This document shows positions 1 through 6,585 of a stretch of 64,000 nt of DNA, in pieces; positions within the stretch are counted from its first letter, which is position 1, and every line of letters starts with the position of its first letter. The DNA is from an uncultured Clostridia bacterium (GTDB lineage Bacteria > Bacillota > Clostridia > Christensenellales > Borkfalkiaceae). Below the pieces are notes generated by a model. It ran no database searches, had not been told where the DNA came from, and was given only the letters and a program-made list of their open reading frames with translations. Both the position numbers and the translations under genes were made by a program. The stretch lies in NCBI GenBank assembly GCA_947630705.1, contig CANRIK010000003.1:1-64000 (forward strand). The letters run 5' to 3'.

Positions 1-2
1 TT

Positions 3-440
3 TGGTATGTGGATGCTGTTGAGGAAGCGTTGTGTTTCGGTTGGATAGACAGTACGACCAAAAAATTGTCAAACGGCGTTACGGCTCAAAAATTTGCGCC
101 GCGCAAAAAAGGGAGTTTGTGGTCGGAACTCAACAAAGAGCGATGCCGCAGAATGGAAAGGCTCGGCAAAATGACGGATGCGGGGCGCGCCGTTCTTCCC
201 GATATGTCGGAAAGCGGTTTTGTAATAGACGAAGTCATTTTGAAAGCATTGCAATCGGACGGAGAAGTATGGGCGAATTTTCAAAAATTCCCCGATCTAT
301 ACAAAAGAGTTCGAATTGATACCATTCAAATCAAGAAGAGGATACCCGCTTTATTTCAAAGTCGGTTGGAAAAATTCATTTGCAACACTCGGCGGGGCAT
401 TATGTATGGCGAATGGAATGATGGCGGAAGATTGCTATAA
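3..440 (+). CDS. YdeI/OmpD-associated family protein (5' partial)
   Basis: The reading frame is open through the left edge of the window, with W-Y codons before the first possible GTG at 9, so the N-terminal part lies outside. Family hallmarks visible are AVEEALCFGWIDS near the start, FAPRKKGSLWSELN, and the basic C-terminal stretch RVRIDTIQIKK followed by MYGEWNDGGRLL. Members of this family are small cytosolic proteins, sometimes called bacteriocin-protection proteins, whose biochemistry is not settled. A strong terminator follows directly, so it is the last gene of its transcript. The family call is firm, the function is not. Confidence 0.8.
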   Translation, partial: WYVDAVEEALCFGWIDSTTKKLSNGVTAQKFAPRKKGSLWSELNKERCRRMERLGKMTDAGRAVLPDMSESGFVIDEVILKALQSDGEVWANFQKFPDLYKRVRIDTIQIKKRIPALFQSRLEKFICNTRRGIMYGEWNDGGRLL

Positions 441-480
441 ACTAAATGTCAATAAGAAGAGATACCACACAGTACAATAG

Positions 481-516
481 CAAAAACTCTCGGATGAATT
501 TATCCGAGAGTTTTTG
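481..516. terminator. Rho-independent terminator
   Basis: There is a perfect 15-bp stem (481-495 with 502-516) and a 6-nt loop. The ends are A-rich on one side and T-rich on the other, so it can serve both the YdeI-like gene on the + strand and the MATE gene on the - strand. The remaining noncoding DNA up to 656 shows nothing else. Confidence 0.85.
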
Positions 517-656
517 TCATCGCTTGAAAGCACAATTCTAAAAATTTTATTTTTTGTTCCCTATGGGAAGTGCGCTTTGCGTCCGCCCTTTTTGTTTATT
601 TATCGGTCTTTAAAGCAGTTTTGTAATAGGCACGCTACGTTCCGCGGCATAGTTCT

Positions 657-1991
657 TTAAGCATATTGATATTTTTTGCGATAAGCAAAGAAGAAAACGA
701 CGGCGACAATGAACGCGCTCGTCTCTGTCGCAAACGCCGCCCACCATATACCGGTTTTATCGAAAATAATCGGCAGCAAAAACACAAATGTGATTTGAAA
801 AACCAATGCGCGCAAAAAGGAGAGAACAGCCGAAACCAATCCGTTATTGAGAGCGGTGAAGAATCCCGACGAATAGATTGCAATGCCGGAAAAGATAAAG
901 GAAAATGAAAATATTCTGAACGCCGAAACCGTCAGACCGAACAGCTCCGTATCATATCCAACAAATAAATTTGCAATGGGAATTGCAAAAGCCTGCGCCA
1001 ATCCCGACAATATTAATCCGGATAAAGACATGGCAATCATGCTTTTTTTGAATATATTTTTCATTTCCACATGATTTTCTGCGCCGTAATTATAACCGAC
1101 AATCGGAGCAACGCCTATCGTGTATCCGATTTCTATTGCCAGAAAGACAAGCTGTACATACATTAAAACTCCGTAAGCGGCAACGCCGTTTTCTCCGTAA
1201 AATTTCATAAGTTGCAGATTATACAGCACGCTTGCAATAGACGAGGCCACGTTTGTCAAAAGTTCGGAGGAGCCGTTGATACACGACCTCAAAATAGGCT
1301 TGATTTCCATTCCGGTTTTAACGAATTTCAATAAACTGCTGTTTTTTCTCGCAAAATATATCAAAGGGATGATTCCTCCGGTCATTTGTCCTATGCCCGT
1401 TGCAACAGCCGCGCCTATGATGCCCCATCTGAATACTGCGATAAACAGCGCGTCCAAAGCCGCGTTCGTACAGCCGGCAATTATTGTGACGGTCAGCCCG
1501 AGATTGGGTTTTTCCGCCGCGACCAGAAAACTCTGAAATATGTTTTGCAACATAAAAAAAGTAGTAAAAACAACTACTATGCATCCATATAATACGCTGT
1601 AATCAAACATATCTTCATTTGCTCCGAGTAATTTTACAACCGGACGCATAACAGCAAATCCGACGATAGTCAAAACAATTCCCAAAATCACGGTAAAAAT
1701 TATTATTTCGGTGAAATATCGGTTGGCTTTTTCCCTGTCACCCTCACCTACGGTTTTTGAAACGAGAGCCGCGCCGCCCGTACCTATCATAAACCCCATG
1801 CCGCCGAGTATCATTAAAAACGGCATTATTAAATTGATTGCGGCAAAAGGAGTTTTGCCGGCAAAGTTTGAGACGAACAGTCCGTCTATAACTCCGTAAA
1901 CAGACGTAACTATCATCATTATTATCGACGGCAAAACAAAACGAAATAGTTTTTTAAAAGTGAAATGATCCGATAATTTTATTGCCGGCAT
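657..1991 (-). CDS. MATE family multidrug/sodium efflux transporter
   Basis: This is an integral inner-membrane antiporter that exports cationic or planar organic compounds in exchange for Na+ or H+. The 444-residue length and about twelve hydrophobic segments fit the family. The start MPAIKLSDHFTFKKLFRFVLPSI and the segment GLFVSNFAGKTPFAAINL are typical of MepA-like MATE proteins, with a second half beginning near YNYGAENH. The ATG at 1991 follows AAGGAT at about 9 nt. It is transcribed from the promoter at 2187-2215 through a roughly 190-nt leader containing a terminator and a possible leader peptide, so expression is probably controlled by attenuation. The substrate cannot be read from the sequence. 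Confidence 0.9.
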   Translation of the reverse strand: MPAIKLSDHFTFKKLFRFVLPSIIMMIVTSVYGVIDGLFVSNFAGKTPFAAINLIMPFLMILGGMGFMIGTGGAALVSKTVGEGDREKANRYFTEIIIFTVILGIVLTIVGFAVMRPVVKLLGANEDMFDYSVLYGCIVVVFTTFFMLQNIFQSFLVAAEKPNLGLTVTIIAGCTNAALDALFIAVFRWGIIGAAVATGIGQMTGGIIPLIYFARKNSSLLKFVKTGMEIKPILRSCINGSSELLTNVASSIASVLYNLQLMKFYGENGVAAYGVLMYVQLVFLAIEIGYTIGVAPIVGYNYGAENHVEMKNIFKKSMIAMSLSGLILSGLAQAFAIPIANLFVGYDTELFGLTVSAFRIFSFSFIFSGIAIYSSGFFTALNNGLVSAVLSFLRALVFQITFVFLLPIIFDKTGIWWAAFATETSAFIVAVVFFFAYRKKYQYA

Positions 1992-2004
1992 ACCTCGCTA
2001 TCCT

Positions 2005-2091
2005 TTAAATGTTTGAATTATCTATTCGGAAAACACCGTCCCTTAACAAAAAACGCCCGATTATTATAAAATAACCGAGCGCACTCGACAT
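2005..2091 (-). CDS. Possible 28-residue leader peptide of the MATE gene
   Basis: An ATG at 2091 opens a 28-codon frame that starts MSSALGYFIIIGRF and stops 13 nt before the MATE start. Its codons run through both arms of the intrinsic terminator at 2048-2081. A ribosome on this frame would therefore prevent the terminator from forming, which is the layout of ribosome-mediated attenuation known for several antibiotic-resistance genes. The Shine-Dalgarno site is weak (GAAAAG), which is the main doubt. It could instead be a chance frame inside a riboswitch-type leader. Confidence 0.4.
   Translation of the reverse strand: MSSALGYFIIIGRFLLRDGVFRIDNSNI
2048..2081 (-). terminator. Attenuator terminator in the MATE leader
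   Basis: On the - strand a 12-bp stem (2081-2070 with 2065-2054, including G-T pairs) with a 4-nt loop is followed by six T residues. It lies between the promoter and the MATE start, so full-length mRNA needs read-through. Three smaller hairpins lie upstream in the leader: GACCGC/GCGGTC, GGGCA/TGCCC and CGAG/CTCG. The last would compete with the terminator stem. Confidence 0.75.
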
Positions 2092-2186
2092 CTTTTCAAC
2101 AAAGGGCAATCAATGCCCGACCGCTGCGGCGGTCAGTTCTCCGATGACTTAATTATTCTGTTACACAAACCTGCGTTTGCCACTTC

Positions 2187-2215
2187 ATTATATATTGGAC
2201 AAACGTCAAAGTCAA
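2187..2215 (-). promoter_or_regulatory. Sigma-A promoter of the MATE transcript
   Basis: TTGACT (2215-2210) and TATAAT (2192-2187) are separated by exactly 17 bp on the - strand. The predicted start near 2180 gives a leader of about 190 nt before the MATE ATG. Confidence 0.8.
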
Positions 2216-2246
2216 CTACTTATACAGTTCAAACGTAAATTCGCAT

Positions 2247-2283
2247 AAAAGGCGGACAGTCCTTTTCGGACTGTCCGCCTTTT
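2247..2283. terminator. Rho-independent terminator
   Basis: A perfect 16-bp stem (2247-2262 with 2268-2283) ends the leftward flavodoxin operon. DNA between here and 2420 contains no credible gene. Confidence 0.85.
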
Positions 2284-2420
2284 GTTCCGGCAAAGCAATG
2301 TTGCTCGTTTTATTTCTTTTGACCTTCCACGGTGCGGTTCAACGCGCTTTGAGCGAGAATCAGACTTACGATTTTCAAACCTGCAAAATTTTTGAGGTGA
2401 AGCCGCTTTCGGCGATACGA

Positions 2421-3014
2421 TCACCCCTGAATCAAGCCGTTCAGCCATTCCTCCACTTCGCTTTGCGAGGGCGAAGAAGAAAACCGTCTGCCCGAAATCC
2501 AAGTCGCTCCGCTTGCGGAACCGTGCAGGTTGTCTGCGCTATTCCCTATTCCGCTCGAACCCGATGTGCAGAACGGAACAACGGTCTTGCCCGTAAAATC
2601 GTAACTTTCGAGAAATGTATAGATTATCTTCGGAGCTTCGCCCCACCAGATGGGATAGCCGAGATATACGACTTCATAATCCGACATATTCCCGACGTTA
2701 CCGCTTATCTCGGGTCGGGCATTCGCATCGTTCTGTTCCCTGTTCGCGCGGCAATCGGCATTATAATTCAGATCCTCGGAGGTATAGGGTATGGCCGGCG
2801 TAATCTCATAGAGCGTTCCTCCCGTTATGTCCGCTATTTGTTCGGCGACTCCCTCGGTATGTTTGGTGCAGGAAAAATAGGCGACGAGAATTTCCGAAGA
2901 ATTTGTATCGCCGAGTTTATCGCTGTTGTTTTTGTCGGCGCATGCCGAGATGGTAAACGCAAAAATCAAACAGCATATCGCAGTAAAAAATAGAAATATA
3001 CCCTTTCTTTTCAT
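2421..3014 (-). CDS. Flavodoxin-domain lipoprotein
   Basis: This is an FMN-binding electron carrier or reductase domain on a lipid-anchored, extracytoplasmic protein. Residues 1-25 form a signal peptide ending in ISAC, a lipobox, and a flavodoxin fold follows: ILVAYFSCTKHTEGVA is the FMN phosphate loop, YEVVYLGYPIWWGEAP the isoalloxazine-binding loop, and VVPFCTSGSSGIG the third FMN contact. Its 197 residues equal a flavodoxin plus export signal. It is the last gene of the MarR-led operon and a paralogue of the cytosolic flavodoxin at 4930-5406, which shares the IWW motif. An exported flavodoxin suggests reduction of an extracytoplasmic electrophile or metal, but that is inference. Confidence 0.85.
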   Translation of the reverse strand: MKRKGIFLFFTAICCLIFAFTISACADKNNSDKLGDTNSSEILVAYFSCTKHTEGVAEQIADITGGTLYEITPAIPYTSEDLNYNADCRANREQNDANARPEISGNVGNMSDYEVVYLGYPIWWGEAPKIIYTFLESYDFTGKTVVPFCTSGSSGIGNSADNLHGSASGATWISGRRFSSSPSQSEVEEWLNGLIQG

Positions 3015-3028
3015 TTTTACTCCTTAAT

Positions 3029-3058
3029 AGTTAATTTGTTTCGCTATACTTTTGAACT
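3029..3058 (-). pseudogene. Remnant of a second monooxygenase 3' end
   Basis: These 30 bases match the last 30 bases of the adjacent ABM-type gene (3095-3124) at 26 positions. Read on the - strand they would encode KVQKYSET-N-stop against RVQKYSEI-I-stop in the intact gene. The rest of the second copy is absent, which suggests a tandem paralogue lost by deletion. Confidence 0.5.
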
Positions 3059-3096
3059 TTGGACGGGAGGTTGCTCGACGCGAGCACCTTAAAAAG

Positions 3097-3390
3097 TTAA
3101 ATTATTTCGCTGTATTTTTGAACTCTCATTTTGAGATGATATTTCTCGCGGAGCGCGGCAATTTCACTCATCATAGGGCTTTTATGGTGGAAGTCGAGGG
3201 CCTCCTCGTTTTCCCACTCGTCAATGAGCAAAACCGTTTCGGGATCGTCCGTTGCAAGAAAATAGTCGTAGCGCAAGTTGCCTCTTTCGGCGCGAATTTT
3301 ATCAACAAGTCCACTTTCCTTCATCTCTTCCGCAAATTTTCTCGCACTGCCGTTCGCTCCCGTGTAATAAATATTGACCGTCAGAGCCAT
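3097..3390 (-). CDS. Antibiotic biosynthesis monooxygenase (ABM) domain protein, putative quinol monooxygenase
   Basis: This is a small ferredoxin-like-fold protein of 97 residues, the normal size for the ABM/YgiN family of quinol or heme-type monooxygenases that act as dimers in the cytosol. Visible family features are the N-terminal strand ALTVNIYYTGANGSARKF, the central ETVLLIDEWENEEALDFHHKSP and the closing strand. The start at 3390 is chosen because GAGGTG lies five bases upstream; a start four codons earlier would place the site inside the gene. It follows the CMD-cupin gene within 12 bp. Its neighbours (flavodoxins, flavin reductases) support a role in quinone or reactive carbonyl handling. 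Confidence 0.8.
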   Translation of the reverse strand: MALTVNIYYTGANGSARKFAEEMKESGLVDKIRAERGNLRYDYFLATDDPETVLLIDEWENEEALDFHHKSPMMSEIAALREKYHLKMRVQKYSEII

Positions 3391-3402
3391 ATCGCACCTC
3401 AA

Positions 3403-4155
3403 TTACGGAAGTTTGTCGTATTCCTCGTCGGAGACGGGCGCCAACCATTCGTTTGAGCCGTTTACGCCCGGCACCTCTATCGCAAGGTGAGAGAACCAAC
3501 TGTTTTTCGCCGCTCCGTGCCAATGTTTGACGCCCTCCGGAATATTGACGCAGTCGCCCGACTTCATCTCCACCGCCTCTTTGCCCCACTCCTGATACCA
3601 GCCGCGTCCGGCAACGCATATCAAAATCTGTCCGCCGCCTTTATCCGCATGGTGGATATGCCAATTATTGCGGCATTTGGGCTCGAACGTGACGTTGAAA
3701 ATGCCAACCTGCTCCTTTGAGACGGGCGCAAGATAGCTTTTTCCGCTGAAATATTGTTTGAAACCGTCGTTTGGCGCGCCTATGGGGAATACCATTTGAT
3801 TTGCGTGCGCCGCCATAGCCGTCTCCGCATTTTCTTCCGCCCAGACGTCCTTCGCCATATTGAAAACCGCCCACGCCTTCGGCCAGCCGGCATAGAACGC
3901 TACGTGCGTGACGACGGCGGCAATCTCTTTTTTCGTAACTCCGGCTCTTTTTGCGTTTTCCAAATGATATTTGAGCGAGCTATCCGTAATTCCCGAGGCC
4001 ATGAGCGCGACGACCGTGATGATGCACCGAGTCTTATGGTCTATATCACGATTGTTCCAATTTTCTCCGAAGAGTACGTCGTCGTTAAAGTGAGCAAATT
4101 CGGGAGCAAACTCTCCCAATGATTTTCTGCCGGCATCTTGCGTTATCTTTTTCAT
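3403..4155 (-). CDS. Carboxymuconolactone decarboxylase-like domain fused to a cupin domain
   Basis: The 250-residue protein has two parts. Residues 1-110 are a carboxymuconolactone decarboxylase (CMD)-like helical domain (DIDHKTRCIITVVALMASG, then GVTKKEIAAVVTHVAFYAGWPKAW). It lacks the CxxC redox pair of AhpD, so it is not a peroxidase of that kind. Residues 130-235 form a cupin barrel with likely metal histidines in NNWHIHHAD and in GVKHWHGA. GGGAGG precedes the ATG by six bases. Such fusions are recurrent in Clostridia beside flavodoxin and reductase genes, but the substrate is unknown. Confidence 0.85.
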   Translation of the reverse strand: MKKITQDAGRKSLGEFAPEFAHFNDDVLFGENWNNRDIDHKTRCIITVVALMASGITDSSLKYHLENAKRAGVTKKEIAAVVTHVAFYAGWPKAWAVFNMAKDVWAEENAETAMAAHANQMVFPIGAPNDGFKQYFSGKSYLAPVSKEQVGIFNVTFEPKCRNNWHIHHADKGGGQILICVAGRGWYQEWGKEAVEMKSGDCVNIPEGVKHWHGAAKNSWFSHLAIEVPGVNGSNEWLAPVSDEEYDKLP

Positions 4156-4156
4156 T

Positions 4157-4357
4157 TTAATTCCTCCCGATAATATTATTTTTCATAAAAGATTTACATC
4201 CGCCTATCGTTTGACCCGTCTTTAAAAATGTGTAGTTGGGCATCTCGAATAGAACGGGTTTGAATTTCTCATAGTCGGGTTTGCCGTCTACAAACGCGCC
4301 TACAACTATAACGGGCGTAGGATAAAACGCAAATTTATTGCCGATATTCTTCTTCAT
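4157..4357 (-). pseudogene. Flavin reductase family gene with large in-frame internal deletion
   Basis: The first 26 residues (MKKNIGNKFAFYPTPVIVVGAF) match the N-terminus of the flavin reductase-like FMN-binding family, normally about 190 residues. They run directly into PDYEKFKPVLFEMPNYTFL and GQTIGGCKSFMK, the usual last 40 residues of the same family. The whole central FMN-binding barrel is missing while the frame is kept. The junction falls at DGKP, a sequence that commonly occurs in both the N-terminal and the C-terminal segment, so deletion between two short matches is likely. GGAG six bases before the ATG at 4357 sets the start. The 66-residue product cannot bind flavin in the usual way. 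Confidence 0.75.
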
Positions 4358-4369
4358 AATTGACTCCAT

Positions 4370-4933
4370 TTATACATTTTTTAAACTTTTGCCAAATTCG
4401 TAGGCAGCCGTCATGTAGCGAGAACGGGCCGTCATATCGGGAGTTCCGCACCCCTTGCCGAGGACTGTTCCCATGTCTTTGAAATTCAAATATCGAACAA
4501 GCGTTTTATAGTGCGCCTCCAATGCTTCAAACGTCCGGTCGTCGGCGTTCCAAGCGACGGAAATAAGCGCCGACTTCATGTGTTTTCTTTGAATATCTCC
4601 GTTGAAAGCACAGAAACGGTCGATGACCGTTTTGAGTTGTGCGGACATTCCGAAGTAATAGAGCGGCGTGACGAATACCGCCATATCCGCGCCGAGTAGT
4701 TCGGCTTTTATTCCGCCCGTCGCTCCGATATCCGAGCCCATATCGTCCTCTTGCGCGCAGGGACCGCCGTATCCGCACCGAACGCATCCCGTGCATGGAC
4801 GGACGTTTGCATGCGCCGCGTCAACGACCGAAACGGTATTCCCCACTTCCCTCGCTCCCTTTATAAACTGCTCCGCAAGCATATTGGACGAGCCGTGTTT
4901 TTGCGGACTTCCCGAAAGAACTACAATCTTCAT
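4370..4933 (-). CDS. NAD(P)H-dependent FMN reductase / iron-sulfur flavoprotein-like
   Basis: This is a cytosolic flavoprotein of the NADPH-dependent FMN reductase family, 187 residues. The N-terminal phosphate loop VVLSGSPQKHGSSN and the flavin-contacting FVTPLYYFGMSAQLKTVIDRF are clear. A cysteine cluster CTGCVRCGYGGPC at about 51-63 resembles iron-sulfur flavoproteins and may hold a cluster or only thiols. The ATG at 4933 overlaps the stop of the flavodoxin gene by four bases (ATGA), which implies translational coupling. The MarR-led operon context suggests reduction of quinones or nitro compounds. Confidence 0.85.
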   Translation of the reverse strand: MKIVVLSGSPQKHGSSNMLAEQFIKGAREVGNTVSVVDAAHANVRPCTGCVRCGYGGPCAQEDDMGSDIGATGGIKAELLGADMAVFVTPLYYFGMSAQLKTVIDRFCAFNGDIQRKHMKSALISVAWNADDRTFEALEAHYKTLVRYLNFKDMGTVLGKGCGTPDMTARSRYMTAAYEFGKSLKNV

Positions 4934-5406
4934 AAGTTTAAACTCTCTATCCACATTTTAAGCGAGCTTTCGGCAGCGTCGTTTATGAGTTTTCCGCCTT
5001 TCCAGACGGCTTTGGGAGCGCAGGGCTTTAAAGCGCTCTCCGTCTTCCCGAGGCCGCTGCCGCCGCTCGTCGCAAAGAGGACTATTTGCTTTTTCGAAAA
5101 ATCGTAACTTTCGAGAAAAGTTTTTATGATAGTGGGCGCGGTGTACCACCAAATGGGGAAACCGAGAAATACGACGTCGTAGTCCGCCATGTTTTCAAGA
5201 CGGGTTCTGATTTCGGGACGGGAAGACGGGTCGTTCATTTCCAAAGTCGAACGGCTCTTTTTATTCATCCAATCGAGATCTTCCGCCGTGTATGGTGTCA
5301 GAGGCTGAATTTCAAAGAGGTCGGCGTCTGCGGCTTTTGCAAGCTGGACTGCCGCATTTTTCGTCCTTCCGCTCGCCGAAAAATAGGCCACTAAAACTTT
5401 TTTCAT
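4930..5406 (-). CDS. Flavodoxin
   Basis: This is a cytosolic FMN electron-transfer protein of 158 residues. The phosphate-binding loop is VAYFSASGRTKNAA at the N-terminus. The flavin loop is VVFLGFPIWWYTAPTII around residue 85, and LFATSGGSGLGKTE follows around 115. It overlaps the upstream MarR gene (stop and start share bases at 5406) and the downstream reductase, so all three are translated as a unit. It is most similar within the window to the exported flavodoxin at 2421-3014, which points to one duplication with one copy gaining a signal peptide. Confidence 0.9.
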   Translation of the reverse strand: MKKVLVAYFSASGRTKNAAVQLAKAADADLFEIQPLTPYTAEDLDWMNKKSRSTLEMNDPSSRPEIRTRLENMADYDVVFLGFPIWWYTAPTIIKTFLESYDFSKKQIVLFATSGGSGLGKTESALKPCAPKAVWKGGKLINDAAESSLKMWIESLNL

Positions 5407-5843
5407 TATCTGTTCTCCTTTTCGGCGATTTTCTGCATTTTCGCCGCTAAATTTTGCAATTTTGAAATAAGCTCCTCGGGATTTTCGATTACGGAGTAAA
5501 TTTGCTTTTCCCTCAAATAGAGGTCGGATAGAATTCCGTCCGCGTACTCCTTTCCGCTTTGGGTCAAAGATACGAGCAGCTCTCTACGCTCCCCCTTGAT
5601 TTGGGAGAGCGCAATGTAGTTTTTGCTCTCCAAATCCTTTATTATTGTGTTTGCCGTGCTCCTCGGAATCGCCCAATCGTCGCAAATCTGCTTTTGGCTG
5701 TGCCGCTCGCCGTCGTTTAAGGCGTATAAGATCCATAAAAGATTTGGAGAACTTACGCGGCAGTTTCTCACATACTCGTCGTACACGCCGTCGATTTGAT
5801 AAACGAGCTTTCCGAGCCTGTAAAAAAAGATGCGTTCATTCAT
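5406..5843 (-). CDS. MarR family transcriptional regulator
   Basis: This is a winged-helix dimeric repressor of 145 residues, usually released by phenolic, quinone or oxidant ligands. The winged helix spans about 35-105: WILYALNDGERHSQKQICDDW is followed by recognition helix PRSTANTIIKDLESKNYIAL and the wing QIKGERRELLVSLT. It is the first gene of the flavodoxin-reductase-CMD/cupin-monooxygenase operon, so autoregulation of that operon is likely. A consensus promoter and a GAAAT-N3-ATTTC palindrome lie in front of it. Confidence 0.85.
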   Translation of the reverse strand: MNERIFFYRLGKLVYQIDGVYDEYVRNCRVSSPNLLWILYALNDGERHSQKQICDDWAIPRSTANTIIKDLESKNYIALSQIKGERRELLVSLTQSGKEYADGILSDLYLREKQIYSVIENPEELISKLQNLAAKMQKIAEKENR

Positions 5844-5855
5844 AAACTTGTCTCT

Positions 5856-5905
5856 GAAATTCTATTTCGTATTTTAATTATAATTCGACTTCGGATTTCT
5901 GTCAA
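5856..5905 (-). promoter_or_regulatory. Promoter and candidate MarR operator
   Basis: TTGACA (5905-5900) and TATAAT (5882-5877) are spaced 17 bp on the - strand. The palindrome GAAAT-TCT-ATTTC at 5856-5868 lies just downstream of the -10 box, a usual position for a MarR operator. Operator identity is inferred from position. Confidence 0.65.
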
Positions 5906-6198
5906 GCCCTTGCATTTATTTTTTTGTGGAATTTTTCAAGTGGGAAACTTTTTTTATTGAGTATAGGATAAAACAAATACAGGCAGTCCAAAAAGGATCG
6001 CCTGTATTTTGTCCTTACAATCTTTATTTAAGAAATTTCAAATGCCAAAAATTATCACTTTAAATTATTTAAGCAAAGAAAGAGAAATAAGTATTAAAGC
6101 GGCGGTTGCGAATGAACGAAACTGCCGTTTAATGTTTTGAAATACCCGTAGTAGGCAAATAAAAATTTTACTGTGATTTTAAATTTTTTTTAAAAATG
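5906..6198. other. AT-rich noncoding stretch with two hairpins
   Basis: Together with the promoter to its left this makes about 355 bases without a gene. Hairpin 5975-6009 (10-bp outer stem ending in a T-run on the - strand) is the probable terminator of the XRE gene. A second imperfect hairpin lies at about 6093-6133 (TTAAAGCGGCGGTT against AACTGCCGTTTAA) with no T-run and no assigned role. Confidence 0.6.
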
Positions 6199-6441
6199 TC
6201 AATCCATATTTAAATTATCATATAAGAATAAGTCCGAATTTAAAAATTCACTTACCGTTATGCCGAATCCATCGGAGATTGAAATAAGCGTTTTTAAATT
6301 CACCCCTTTGGCCTTTCCCTTCATAATACTTTTTATTGTATCGTGTGATAATCCTGCATTTTGTTCTAACCTATATTGGGTTAGATTTTTTTCTTTAAGC
6401 AATTCCTTAATTCTTATGGCTACGGCTTGACTAATGTTCAC
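6199..6441 (-). CDS. XRE/Cro-type helix-turn-helix repressor
   Basis: This small 80-residue DNA-binding protein consists almost wholly of one lambda-repressor-like domain: IRIKELLKEKNLTQYRLEQ, then AGLSHDTIKSIMKGKAKG (recognition helix) and LKTLISISDGFGITVSEFL. A GTG start at 6441 is chosen because GGAG lies seven bases upstream. The longer ATG form from 6492 would run through operator-like DNA and has no ribosome site. It is divergent from the lipoprotein gene, and three copies of one operator motif occupy the shared control region, so it very likely represses that operon and itself. Confidence 0.8.
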   Translation of the reverse strand: MNISQAVAIRIKELLKEKNLTQYRLEQNAGLSHDTIKSIMKGKAKGVNLKTLISISDGFGITVSEFLNSDLFLYDNLNMD

Positions 6442-6453
6442 AAATAAACTCCA

Positions 6454-6570
6454 ACTGTTAAACTTCACATTAGAGTTTATTATTTTTGCCAAAATTATTA
6501 CGGGTTAAACTTCACCCGATACTTGACTTAATATAATGTTTGTTATATAATATGGGTGAAATCTAACCCG
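6454..6570. promoter_or_regulatory. Three operator copies around the divergent promoter
   Basis: Sites at 6501-6518 and 6553-6570 (the latter in reverse) fit CGGGTTARAYTTCACCCR, a near-palindrome with a 2-bp centre. A third at 6454-6471 shares the 12-base core GTTAAACTTCAC. The first two flank the lipoprotein promoter on both sides. The third lies beside the XRE start and its ribosome site. Confidence 0.65.
6523..6551 (+). promoter_or_regulatory. Sigma-A promoter of the lipoprotein operon
   Basis: TTGACT (6523-6528) and TATAAT (6546-6551) are separated by 17 bp. Operators abut both boxes. Confidence 0.8.
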
Positions 6571-6585
6571 TATGAGGTGCAATGC

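Noticed and set aside
2040..2180. Known riboswitch (ZTP, guanidine, FMN, SAM classes) before the MATE gene
   Set aside because: The conserved blocks of these classes were looked for and not found; only generic hairpins and a terminator are visible.
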